The notes beneath the pieces are model-generated. The model had not been told where the DNA came from. It did not search any database and saw only the letters and a list, made by a program, of their open reading frames with translations. The position numbers and the translations under genes were made by a program. This document shows positions 1-6,935 of a DNA stretch of 33,840 bases, piece by piece (positions within the stretch are counted from its first letter, which is position 1; the number at the start of each line of letters is the position of its first letter). Source of the DNA: Methylococcaceae bacterium (lineage in GTDB: Bacteria; Pseudomonadota; Gammaproteobacteria; Methylococcales; Methylomonadaceae); the NCBI GenBank assembly GCA_021647585.1, contig JAKIUK010000046.1:1-33840 (forward strand), in the 5' to 3' direction.

Positions 1-30
1 GCCGACCCTGTCGATTTCTTGATGACTCAT
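1..30 (-). CDS. Transposase N-terminus, cut by window edge
   Basis: Reading the minus strand from an ATG at 28-30 gives MSHQEIDRVG before the window ends. This opening resembles the first residues of ISNCY-type transposases, which start with a short M-S-x-x-E-hydrophobic-x-R segment before a helix-turn-helix. Only ten codons are visible, so no catalytic residue can be checked. The sequence just upstream (31-115) carries repeated TGTCC motifs like an insertion-sequence end, which supports the call. It could also be an unrelated gene start. Confidence 0.4.
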   Translation of the reverse strand, partial: MSHQEIDRVG

Positions 31-115
31 TTCTAATGTCCTTTTGGTCAATTATGTCCTCCTTTTTGAAATTAAAAGCGGACATTTTAACTTGGGTGAA
101 ACCGGACATTACTAC
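31..115 (-). repeat. Probable insertion-sequence end with repeated TGTCC motifs
   Basis: On the minus strand this stretch carries AATGTCCGG, AAATGTCCGC, ATGTCC and again ATGTCC in series, leading into the transposase start at 30. Multiple subterminal copies of one short motif are typical of transposase-binding ends. The outer boundary is probably near 113, but the other end lies outside the window, so neither the inverted-repeat length nor a target duplication can be read. Confidence 0.4.
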
Positions 116-249
116 TTTGCTCCTACAAAAAGCAGAAACTTACTTGACATACATGCTGTTAACACTTACAAAGGATGTCTTAAAAAAACAATAATTATTA
201 GGGACGGTCTGTTGGCCAAAACCTGAAAGCATTTTAAGAGAGGAAAAAT

Positions 250-576
250 ATGTCTTTATTAGACACGATCAAAAATTTATTTTGTAGCAATAGTTGTGAA
301 AAGGTAGAAGCTGAGCAAGACAATAAAGCATCTGAAACAGTTGAAAATACCGTTTCTGAAGCTAAGTCCGAGGTAACAGAAGTCGCCAAACCTGCTGCTA
401 AAAAAGTGGCTGCAGCAGGTCTACAAATACCTGAAGATTCTACATTGAAACGTCATTTTATTTCGGCTTTAAGGGTAGAAATAGAATCAGGTATGCCTCC
501 TCGGCCTACTGATACCGCCTTAAGAAATCAATATGATGCAGAAGTGCAAGTTGAACTTGATAAGTTATTGGGTTGA
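250..576 (+). CDS. Conserved hypothetical protein, 108 aa
   Basis: Good ribosome site (AGAGAGG) 6 nt before the ATG. Residues 1-15 form a short hydrophobic/cysteine-containing helix with CSNSC. Residues 18-60 are a Glu/Lys/Ala-rich, probably disordered linker. Residues 63-108 are a compact domain with IPEDSTLKRHF, a PPRPTD turn and LRNQYDAEV. That C-terminal pattern is familiar from uncharacterised small proteins of gammaproteobacteria, but I know no function for it. No signal peptide or transmembrane helix is evident. It stands alone between the IS edge and the convergent mpl. Confidence 0.8.
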   Translation: MSLLDTIKNLFCSNSCEKVEAEQDNKASETVENTVSEAKSEVTEVAKPAAKKVAAAGLQIPEDSTLKRHFISALRVEIESGMPPRPTDTALRNQYDAEVQVELDKLLG

Positions 577-587
577 TAAATAGTTTC

Positions 588-610
588 ATTCCCATGCTCT
601 GCGTGGGAAT
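588..610. repeat. Palindrome ATTCCCATGC-TCT-GCGTGGGAAT
   Basis: A 10-bp stem with one T-G pair and a TCT loop lies between the convergent ends of the 108-aa gene and mpl. No T-run follows on either side, so it is a poor intrinsic terminator. TTCCCACGC..GCGTGGGAA palindromes are dispersed repeats in many gammaproteobacterial genomes, so a dispersed intergenic repeat is the better description. It may still protect 3' ends of both transcripts. Confidence 0.6.
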
Positions 611-636
611 GTATTCTGAACTAGCTATGTCCCTGG

Positions 637-2016
637 TTATAGCTCATTCAGCAAGCGTTGGTAGATGCCACCAAAGCTACCATTACTCATCAGTACCAAG
701 TGACTATTGCGAGTAGTTGCTTTTTTTAAGTTATTAATAATAGCCTCCACAGAGGTACATATCTCAATGTTTTCAGCATATTTTTGTAGCTCTGATAAAT
801 CCCAATCCAGGTTTTCCGGTTGAAAAATGATGGCTGAATCTGCTAGATATAAAGATTCTGCGAGTGACTGGGTATGAATTCCCATGCGCATAGTGTTGGA
901 ACGTGGTTCTACAATAGCAACAATTTTTTCAGTTCCGACTTGTTTGCGTAAGCCATCCAGCGTAGTTTGTATGGCTGTTGGATGATGTGCAAAGTCATCA
1001 TAAATAGTCACGCCGTTTATCTTGGCAATGACTTCCATACGTCGTTTAACATTTTTAAATTTTTGCAGTGCCTTAATTGCATCAGTGGGTAATATGCCGA
1101 TATGTTTAGCGGCAACTATCGCTGATATGGCATTATAAACATTGTGTTCTCCTGTTAATGACCAATCAACCATTCCTTGTTCAATTCCTTCACACAGTAT
1201 TTTAAACTGGCTACCATCTGATTTAATCAACCGGGCTTGCCAAGGTGCGTCATTATTAATAGCAGTTTTGGCAATGGGGGTCCAACAGCCCATATGCAAC
1301 ACATCGGAAATGTTGTTATCACAGTCAGGCGCAATAATTAAACCATCCCCAGGAATGGTTCTAACCAGGTGGTGGAATTGTTTTTTAATGGCATCAAGGT
1401 CATCAAAAATATCAGCGTGATCAAATTCCAGGTTATTTAAAATAGCAGTTCTAGGCCGATAATGGACAAACTTTGAACGTTTATCAAAAAATGCAGAATC
1501 ATATTCATCGGCTTCTATGACAAAAAAATCAGATTCACCTAAGCGAGCCGAAATTCCAAAATTTAATGGAATACCACCAATTAAAAATCCAGGCTTAAAA
1601 CCTTGATATTCCAAAATCCAGCTTAGCATACCGCTTGTTGTAGTTTTACCATGGGTGCCAGCGACAGCTAACACCCATTTATCTTGTAAAACATGTTCTG
1701 ATAACCACTGTGGGCCTGAGATATATTTGAGTCCTTGATTTAAAACAGCCTCAACTTCTTCATTTCCTCTAGACAATGCGTTACCAATCACTACTAAATC
1801 AGGTTTGCAGTCCAGATTTTCAGCTCTATATCCATTCATTAATTGGATACCCTGCTGTTCGAGCTGGATACTCATCGGTGGATATACATTTTGATCAGAA
1901 CCACTGACTTGATAGCCTAATTCCCTGGCAATTAATGCCAGGCCGCCCATAAATGTGCCACAAATCCCCAGAATATGGATATGAAATGGCTTGTCCTGAT
2001 TAGATTTATTGGTCAT
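637..2016 (-). CDS. mpl: UDP-MurNAc:L-Ala-gamma-D-Glu-meso-DAP ligase (Mpl)
   Basis: Mur-ligase family enzyme of murein recycling. It joins the recovered tripeptide L-Ala-gamma-D-Glu-meso-DAP to UDP-MurNAc in the cytoplasm, using ATP. The N-terminal Rossmann domain starts with HILGICGTFMGGLA (residues 14-27), the Mpl variant of the MurC opening. The ATP P-loop GTHGKTTT is at 120-127, followed by the central domain with EADEYDSAFFD and NLEFDHADIF. The C-terminal domain has DDFAHHPTAI. Its 459 aa is the normal Mpl length, and Mpl rather than MurC fits the N-terminal GTFMGG. It begins 6 nt after the stop of the ankyrin gene, so the two probably share a transcript. Confidence 0.95.
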   Translation of the reverse strand: MTNKSNQDKPFHIHILGICGTFMGGLALIARELGYQVSGSDQNVYPPMSIQLEQQGIQLMNGYRAENLDCKPDLVVIGNALSRGNEEVEAVLNQGLKYISGPQWLSEHVLQDKWVLAVAGTHGKTTTSGMLSWILEYQGFKPGFLIGGIPLNFGISARLGESDFFVIEADEYDSAFFDKRSKFVHYRPRTAILNNLEFDHADIFDDLDAIKKQFHHLVRTIPGDGLIIAPDCDNNISDVLHMGCWTPIAKTAINNDAPWQARLIKSDGSQFKILCEGIEQGMVDWSLTGEHNVYNAISAIVAAKHIGILPTDAIKALQKFKNVKRRMEVIAKINGVTIYDDFAHHPTAIQTTLDGLRKQVGTEKIVAIVEPRSNTMRMGIHTQSLAESLYLADSAIIFQPENLDWDLSELQKYAENIEICTSVEAIINNLKKATTRNSHLVLMSNGSFGGIYQRLLNEL

Positions 2017-2022
2017 TGTTTA

Positions 2023-2544
2023 TTACTCTTCCTTATTTTCAGCTTGTTGTTCTTTAGTATCCGTAGTTGATTTTTCGGCTGAATCATCCGGCACGGCTTC
2101 ACCTTGTTCTGCAATTATAGTTTCTAAAATTTTAATAATATTGTCATTATGTGTTTTTTTAGCTTTTTCTATAACTGATACATTTTGTTTGTCTACTGCA
2201 TTAACATTTGCTCCCGCAGTGATAAGCAGTTTAACTAATTGTTCTCGACCATATATCACTGCATCCATTATTGCAGTGGATCCCTGGTTATCTGCTAAAT
2301 TGACATCTGCACCGTAAGCCAGAAGTACGCGAGCAACTCGTACATTGCCGTTAAAGCAAGCACCCATAATTGCCGTACGTCCGGTTGCAGTTCTGCCATT
2401 AACATCAATACCATCAGCCAAAATGGATTTAACTCTATCTGATTTCCCCAGAATAGCCGCTGAAAATAAATTATCTGCATCGGCTGAGAACACTGATTGC
2501 GTTAAAAAAACTGGAAGTAAAAAAAATAAGTATTTAATTTTCAT
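2023..2544 (-). CDS. Exported ankyrin-repeat protein
   Basis: 173 aa. Residues 1-20 are a Sec signal peptide (KIKYLFFLLPVFLTQSVFS) with likely cleavage before ADADN. Residues 25-150 hold three to four ankyrin repeats, with the diagnostic TGRTAIMGACFNGN, LLAYGADVN, GSTAIMDAVIYGRE and LLITAGANVN. The last 25 residues are acidic and probably disordered. Ankyrin repeats mediate protein-protein contacts; here the protein would act in the periplasm, partner unknown. It precedes mpl by 6 nt and is probably co-transcribed with it. The divergent spacer to apaG contains hairpin element A. Confidence 0.85.
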   Translation of the reverse strand: MKIKYLFFLLPVFLTQSVFSADADNLFSAAILGKSDRVKSILADGIDVNGRTATGRTAIMGACFNGNVRVARVLLAYGADVNLADNQGSTAIMDAVIYGREQLVKLLITAGANVNAVDKQNVSVIEKAKKTHNDNIIKILETIIAEQGEAVPDDSAEKSTTDTKEQQAENKEE

Positions 2545-2589
2545 TGCATAAAGTGTGTTGTTATTTACTGATTGATAATGAACATATAT

Positions 2590-2741
2590 TTCGCGCGGTC
2601 ACAACTGCGGTTTTCTATCGGTTGATTTTTGCCAATAGACTACGTTACTGAAATGGTTGCGTAGCTTGCTATGTGCCCATTCCAGCGTCTTACTCTTGAC
2701 AAAAATCAACGCACTATAAATTCCGCCCGTGACCGCGCGAA
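2590..2741 (-). mobile_element. Long-hairpin element A (invariant-apex family)
   Basis: The ends are a perfect 13-bp inverted repeat, TTCGCGCGGTCAC. Pairing continues inward through GTTGATTTTTG opposite CAAAAATCAAC to an apical stem at 2647-2656/2677-2686 (ACTGAAATGG with CCATTCCAGC, two G-T pairs). Read on the minus strand the apex is CACATAG-CAAG-CTACGCAAC. Orientation is opposite to the copy at 26143. The arms share sequence with elements B and E. It fills the 339-bp spacer between the ankyrin gene and apaG. No transposase is encoded. A 63-codon minus-strand frame crosses it but appears fortuitous. Confidence 0.8.
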
Positions 2742-2883
2742 GGATAGCTAAATCACCGAGAGGGTGGCTGGCAACCAGATAGTTGCACAACGGCCCGCTT
2801 TACATGTTTTATGCCTAAAGAACACCAGCGAATTATAATAAGTATGTTAAGTATAGTAACCCGAATTGTTATATCATCTAAGC

Positions 2884-3261
2884 ATGAGCAAAAAAAATAA
2901 AATAATAGTAGAAGCTATGCCTCAATATATTGAATCCCAGTCTTCTCCTGACAAAAGTCGTTATGTGTTTGCATATACCATTACCATTACTAATGCTGGA
3001 TCTACTTCGGCAACTTTATTATCCAGGCACTGGCTGATTACTGATTCAAATGGCAAGATTCAGGAAGTCAAAGGGGATGGAGTTATAGGGGAAAAACCTT
3101 ATTTAAAGCCAGGCCAGTCATTTCGTTATTCTAGCGGTGCCATGATTGAAACACCTGTTGGTGTGATGCAAGGTAATTATTTAATGGTTTCTGATGATGG
3201 CGATAATTTTAAAGCGTTTATACCTAAATTTACTTTGTCTATTCCACGTACATTGCATTAA
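2884..3261 (+). CDS. apaG: ApaG family protein
   Basis: 125 aa from the ATG at 2884, the usual ApaG length. The reading frame extends 18 nt further to a TTG (2866), but those residues have no counterpart in the family. The fold is a fibronectin-III-like beta sandwich. Visible signatures are RYVFAYTITITN, LLSRHWLITD and the loop GDGVIGEKPYLKPG with RYSSG. ApaG binds nucleotides/Mg in vitro and is classically encoded beside apaH, as here (15 nt gap), though its cell role remains unclear. No strong ribosome site precedes the ATG. Confidence 0.93.
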   Translation: MSKKNKIIVEAMPQYIESQSSPDKSRYVFAYTITITNAGSTSATLLSRHWLITDSNGKIQEVKGDGVIGEKPYLKPGQSFRYSSGAMIETPVGVMQGNYLMVSDDGDNFKAFIPKFTLSIPRTLH

Positions 3262-3276
3262 ACCGAGCTCAATATA

Positions 3277-4107
3277 ATGGCTATTTATGCGATTGGTGAT
3301 ATTCAAGGTTGCTTTGACGACTTGCTAAGATTACTGGATGTTATTAAGTTTAGTGAACAGTCAGATCAGCTCTGGTTTGCCGGGGATCTGGTAAATCGTG
3401 GACCAAAGTCTTTAGAAACTTTACGATTTGTTAAGGCGCTAGGAAAGTCAGCAGTTACGGTGTTAGGTAATCATGATCTGCACTTATTGGCCAGTGCTTA
3501 TAAACAGCGGCAACCACGTAAAAAAGATTCACTTTCCCAGGTTCTTCAGTCGCCTGATTGTGATGAACTACTACACTGGTTAAGACATCAGCGGTTATTT
3601 CACTTTAATGATGATTATTGTTTAGTGCATGCAGGGCTGCCGTCACAATGGAACTTTTCTAAAACAAAAAAAATGGCTTTAAAAGCGGAAAAAGTGTTGC
3701 AAGGTGCTAAATACATGGATTTTTTTAAAGCTATGTATGGAGACAAACCTGATGTCTGGAGTCCTCAGTTAACAGGGTTGAACAAAATACGTTTTATCGT
3801 TAATTGTTTTACCCGCATGAGATATTGCGATGGTGATGGTCGACTGGATTTTAAACATAATGGCGCTGTAGGCACCCAACCTGGCCATCTAATGCCTTGG
3901 TTTACTGTGCCTGGGAGAAAATCTGCTGACCTTAAAATAATTTTTGGGCATTGGTCTACTTTAGGATATTACCAGGGACATAATTGTTATGCGATAGATA
4001 CAGGCTGTCTTTGGGGTGGACAATTAACCGCTATAAAGCTGGGGAAAAAAGTAAAACGGATTAGTATTGATTGTGCAGGTAATTTGAAGCCAAAATCATA
4101 CAGATAG
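3277..4107 (+). CDS. apaH: Symmetrical Ap4A hydrolase (ApaH)
   Basis: Bis(5'-nucleosyl)-tetraphosphatase that splits Ap4A into two ADP. It also removes Np4 caps from RNA in enterobacteria. Calcineurin-like metallophosphatase motifs in order: GDIQGC (7-12), GDLVNRGPKS (about 36-45), LGNHDLH (about 63-69), VHAGLP (about 118), then FGHWSTLGY and IDTGCLWGG. 276 aa is normal for the family. It follows apaG closely and is probably translated from the same mRNA. Confidence 0.96.
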   Translation: MAIYAIGDIQGCFDDLLRLLDVIKFSEQSDQLWFAGDLVNRGPKSLETLRFVKALGKSAVTVLGNHDLHLLASAYKQRQPRKKDSLSQVLQSPDCDELLHWLRHQRLFHFNDDYCLVHAGLPSQWNFSKTKKMALKAEKVLQGAKYMDFFKAMYGDKPDVWSPQLTGLNKIRFIVNCFTRMRYCDGDGRLDFKHNGAVGTQPGHLMPWFTVPGRKSADLKIIFGHWSTLGYYQGHNCYAIDTGCLWGGQLTAIKLGKKVKRISIDCAGNLKPKSYR

Positions 4108-4143
4108 CTATCTTGAAAGGGGAAGTAGATTAAAAAAATTTTG

Positions 4144-4162
4144 TTTTCAAGTTGGCTGACCC
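4144..4162 (+). repeat. 19-bp direct repeat (copy 1 of 2)
   Basis: TTTTCAAGTTGGCTGACCC occurs exactly here and at 32102-32120. Each copy lies just before an accessory toxin/immunity patch, 37 bp and 110 bp past the end of the preceding core gene. Immediately after this copy CCATGGTTTTTT is present twice in tandem. The rest of 4108-4274 shows no gene. Confidence 0.6.
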
Positions 4163-4274
4163 CATGGTTTTTTCCATGGTTTTTTAGGTTTGGTGAAGGC
4201 AGGTTAACTTCACAAACGATGTCATTCCGACCAACGGGAGGAATCTTGGGTCTAAGTCTATTATTGAAATAATT

Positions 4275-4388
4275 GGGGTCAAAGTAACATTAATTTGAGA
4301 ATTGTGGCAGTTTTTGAAACAAATAGTCTTATTGGTGGGCAGAAAAGTTTGACAACTTACCCGTCAAAATATATCTTACTCTGACCCC
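4275..4388. repeat. Inverted repeat GGGGTCARAGTAA bounding the end of the RAYT remnant
   Basis: GGGGTCAAAGTAA at 4275-4287 faces TTACTCTGACCCC at 4376-4388, 12 of 13 positions complementary, with 88 bp between. The right arm coincides with the point where homology of the minus-strand RAYT fragment stops. GGGGTCAGAGTAA-type ends are seen around small transposon remnants in many bacteria. This could be the scar of an insertion that deleted the rest of the RAYT gene. Confidence 0.45.
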
Positions 4389-4491
4389 GAATATTTTCAA
4401 TATGATCTATTAATAATGATTTATTCCGTTCGGCTATATTGACCGTAAAAAAATAACACTCTCCTGGAATATTGGCTCGGCGGTATTGCAT
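4357..4491 (-). pseudogene. REP-associated tyrosine transposase (RAYT), N-terminal remnant
   Basis: From the ATG at 4489-4491 the minus strand encodes MQYRRANIPGECYFFTVN followed by AERNKSLLIDHIEN. This is the start of the TnpA-REP/RAYT family, IS200/IS605-like Y1 transposases that recognise REP hairpins. Homology stops at about residue 34; the following ten residues, to the TAA, come from a GGGGTCAGAG repeat. The HUH motif and catalytic Tyr are absent, so it cannot be active. A GTAG-type REP lies 33 bp upstream of its start, the usual RAYT arrangement. Confidence 0.7.
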
Positions 4492-4523
4492 AGTTTGATC
4501 GACAATTGAGTATGGGTTTGTTG

Positions 4524-4553
4524 GGTTGGGTTTCGTTCCTCGACCCAACCTAC
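4524..4553 (-). repeat. REP sequence with GTAG foot
   Basis: On the minus strand GTAG (4553-4550) leads into a hairpin with an 8-bp stem, GGTTGGGT (4524-4531) with ACCCAACC (4543-4550), loop of 11. The GTAG tetranucleotide at the foot is the hallmark of RAYT-processed REPs. It belongs to the same sequence family as the pair at 33352-33432. It lies just upstream of the RAYT remnant. Confidence 0.7.
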
Positions 4554-4565
4554 CGGGCTTAAACG

Positions 4566-4590
4566 AAAACCCCCCATAAATACGGGGTTT
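4566..4590 (-). terminator. Intrinsic terminator of the toxin-immunity operon
   Basis: AAACCCC/GGGGTTT stem (4567-4573 with 4584-4590), 10-nt loop, followed on the minus strand by TTTTCGTTT. It lies 48 bp after the stop of the immunity-like gene. A sister hairpin with the same AAACCCCGT flavour is at 33545-33568, behind another toxin/immunity fragment. Confidence 0.55.
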
Positions 4591-4637
4591 CCTCTAATGT
4601 AAATGTCGTAAAATTTTTCGACTACAACTTTCGGTGC

Positions 4638-5042
4638 CTATAAATCATCGAAATAGCCACTCCTATACAAAGAAACACTTTCCAAAATATCTTGTGGGCA
4701 ATAAAAAGTCAAACCAATCGATTCAAAGTTATACCCACCATCATCAAAAGGAGCAACAAAACCACTTTTTTTCATCTCGTTGACGCAACTTGATAAATTT
4801 ATAGAAAAAAAATTTATCTTTTGAAATTCAGCAGTTGATGGTCTGATTATTTCAATATACTCAAGCTCATCATTTTCATCATACCCAAGAATTAAGCCTT
4901 CTTTCTCATAGAAATCATTTTCAGGCTCATTTATCTTTGTCAAAGGTTTTGTTTCTATTAAATTTCGAATTGTATTCCTTTGAACACTAAATTTTAGGTT
5001 ATTAGCACCTACATTTGGCTCTAATAAAAAATGCATACTCAT
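4638..5042 (-). CDS. Probable immunity protein of the upstream toxin
   Basis: 134 aa, acidic, with no signal peptide or membrane segment. I do not recognise a family. Visible features are an N-terminal beta-rich part, the segment GLILGYDENDELEYIEI typical of cytosolic immunity-like beta strands, and FDDGGYNFESIGLTFY near the C-terminus. It starts 11 nt after the toxin stop and is followed by a terminator. Size, charge and position match an immunity gene of a polymorphic toxin. That function is inferred from context, not from a motif. Confidence 0.7.
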   Translation of the reverse strand: MSMHFLLEPNVGANNLKFSVQRNTIRNLIETKPLTKINEPENDFYEKEGLILGYDENDELEYIEIIRPSTAEFQKINFFSINLSSCVNEMKKSGFVAPFDDGGYNFESIGLTFYCPQDILESVSLYRSGYFDDL

Positions 5043-5053
5043 TCCTTTAATTA

Positions 5054-6181
5054 TTATTTCTTTTTAAATTTAGACCAATCGATTGAACCGTCAGGCTTCT
5101 TTGGAAAACTGTTTTCCATCTGCTCAATATGAGTATCATACTTACCTGGGTTTTGATCTTTAATGTCATCAACACCCATTTTATAAGCTTCATCATGTTT
5201 TCCTTGCTCAATTAATTCTTTCTGCTTTGCTCTAAACCGTTTGGATGATTTACGACTTCCCCAATTTCCAGTACGATAAACATGATCATCAGTTTCCATC
5301 CTAATTGCTGGTGCATCATTGGTTGCAATATCGCTTACATCGTCAGCAATTGGGTGGTGTGATTGAGTACCATTCTTATTCCCATCAATCTTTGTATCTC
5401 TATGCCGACCACCTAATGCTTGTTTAGTATTCTTTGCCGCATCAACATTCTCCACAACCTTCCCATCAATTATACCACTCTCTTTTTCGCTAGAAACTCC
5501 TTTTTTTGGTTTCTCCTCTATATTTGTTTGTTTAGATTTAGAGGGAGTATTTCCACTTTGCTTAACTTTTGGACTGCTGTTTTTTGAAGAATTGGCAATA
5601 AATTCTCCGACAGTTTGGTTTGCTGTTGTACCACTGGAAGCAGGCTTTAAAAAATGATCTATTTCACGTTTAATTTGACTCAGAGTTTTATTGGCATGCG
5701 GGGGTAATTTGTTAGCACCCAACTCATAGAGCTGATCTATCACTTTTTTTAATGGGATAAATAGCCTTTTTAATGCATTAGACCAATGAAAATCTGTTCG
5801 GGCTATACGTATGGCTTTTTTTATTGATTTTAGGTAACGGGGTAATTTACCTAATTTAGCAAAGTCACCGACATAAGGAACAATACTGACTACACTAATT
5901 ACCGCATCAATCCATCGTCCTCTGCTTAGAGATATTATGGCGTTGGTACCATCAGAGGCGGGTGTGGGATCAATAATCCCTGTCATATCCAAAATGAATT
6001 GACATATATCCAGAGCAATTTCTTTTTTTTCTAATTCTATTTCTAGTTTTTGTTTAAGCTGATATTCACAATGCGAGCCTAATGGACCCGGTATACGCTG
6101 AGGTTGTCTGGTCATTGGGTCGATTGGCAGTTGTTGTGAGTGGTTCATACCCAATGGTCCAGGGATTCTATAGTTAGCCAT
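5054..6181 (-). CDS. Polymorphic toxin with C-terminal HNH/EndoVII-type (SHH) nuclease domain
   Basis: 375 aa, modular. Residues 1-36 hold two copies of RIPGPLG (5-11, 29-35) separated by a proline-rich spacer, perhaps a delivery tag. Residues 55-125 form a conserved pretoxin-like segment (DMTGIIDPTP, SRGRWIDAVIS, YVGDFAKLGKLPRY) seen before many polymorphic-toxin nuclease domains. Residues 180-255 are a low-complexity Ser/Lys linker. Residues 257-375 are the toxin domain: GGRHRDTKID, then GTQSHHP with the SHH signature (274-276), AIRMETDDH ending in His300, and TGNWGSR. SHH/AHH domains are metal-dependent nucleases of the HNH/Endonuclease VII superfamily. There is no Sec signal, so export would need a dedicated secretion system not seen here. 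The likely immunity gene follows by 11 nt. Confidence 0.8.
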   Translation of the reverse strand: MANYRIPGPLGMNHSQQLPIDPMTRQPQRIPGPLGSHCEYQLKQKLEIELEKKEIALDICQFILDMTGIIDPTPASDGTNAIISLSRGRWIDAVISVVSIVPYVGDFAKLGKLPRYLKSIKKAIRIARTDFHWSNALKRLFIPLKKVIDQLYELGANKLPPHANKTLSQIKREIDHFLKPASSGTTANQTVGEFIANSSKNSSPKVKQSGNTPSKSKQTNIEEKPKKGVSSEKESGIIDGKVVENVDAAKNTKQALGGRHRDTKIDGNKNGTQSHHPIADDVSDIATNDAPAIRMETDDHVYRTGNWGSRKSSKRFRAKQKELIEQGKHDEAYKMGVDDIKDQNPGKYDTHIEQMENSFPKKPDGSIDWSKFKKK

Positions 6182-6309
6182 TGTATATTTTTCAGGGCTT
6201 AGTTATGTCAAAAAATACGTGACTCTACATGTTAGACTGGTAAAAGTAAATATAAATTAAAGGCTCGCTCCTTATTAATTAACAAACTGAAAGACATTTA
6301 TTTATCGTA

Positions 6310-6795
6310 TCATTGCTTTTCCAGTTTTAAAAAACTGTAGCTGAAATCAACTGAAGTATCGTGAGTAATATCCTCTCGGGCAACTTCTTTCCATTCATTT
6401 ATGTTGATGGCAGGAAAAAAAGTATCGCCTGCAAATTCTGTATTTATTTGGGTAATATATAGAGTGTTGGCTCTGGGTAACATGGTTTCATAGAGTGTGG
6501 CACCACCAATCACAAATATTTCATCATACTCACGACAGACAGTGATCGCTTTGTCAATATTGTCAAAAACCAGACAATCCCGTTGCTGATATGATAAATT
6601 GCGACTAATAATTATATTGCACCTTCCTGGTAATGGTTTACCTATAGATTCAAAGGTTTTTCTACCCATTACGATAGGAGAACCCATCGTTATTTGCTTA
6701 AATTTTTTAAGGTCTGCCGATAAATGCCAAGGCATTTTATTATTTAGTCCAATAGTTCGGTTGCTAGCCATTGCAACAATTAGCGATATTTTCAT
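6310..6795 (-). CDS. folA: Dihydrofolate reductase
   Basis: 161 aa, the usual size of chromosomal DHFR. It reduces dihydrofolate to tetrahydrofolate with NADPH. The N-terminus SLIVAMASNRTIG and MPWHLSADLKKFK supply the folate pocket with catalytic Asp28. MGRKTFESIGKPLPGR binds NADPH, and FVIGGATLYETML is the second cofactor loop. It is flanked by spacers of about 130 and 140 bp, so it may be a single-gene transcript. Confidence 0.96.
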   Translation of the reverse strand: MKISLIVAMASNRTIGLNNKMPWHLSADLKKFKQITMGSPIVMGRKTFESIGKPLPGRCNIIISRNLSYQQRDCLVFDNIDKAITVCREYDEIFVIGGATLYETMLPRANTLYITQINTEFAGDTFFPAININEWKEVAREDITHDTSVDFSYSFLKLEKQ

Positions 6796-6935
6796 AGTAG
6801 CTATAATAGTGTAGGAATATATGGTATGCAGGTTTCAAGCTGCCTTGTTGAGTACGGACTTTGTTTTACATGGTATGAAGAGTTAATGTTGTTTTTTCTC
6901 TGTCTTTTTAAAAATGTTGAGAGTGACCAAATTGT

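Noticed and set aside
44..226. 60-aa plus-strand frame
   Set aside because: Runs over the insertion-sequence end and has no ribosome site or protein-like composition.
2590..2741. Integron attC site
   Set aside because: The element is a folded hairpin with conserved apex, but it lacks the GTTRRRY/RYYYAAC core sites and no cassette array or IntI is present.
2599..2790. 63-aa minus frame, and a similar AHSxLRN segment at 26017-26238
   Set aside because: The shared AHSxLRN peptide tempted me to call a protein family, but it is the translated hairpin apex. One copy is read through a dapF-overlapping frame and soon hits a stop, and stem changes keep pairing rather than the peptide.
4162..4186. 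Tandem CCATGGTTTTTT as a regulatory repeat
   Set aside because: Only two short units with no gene placed to use them; likely slippage.
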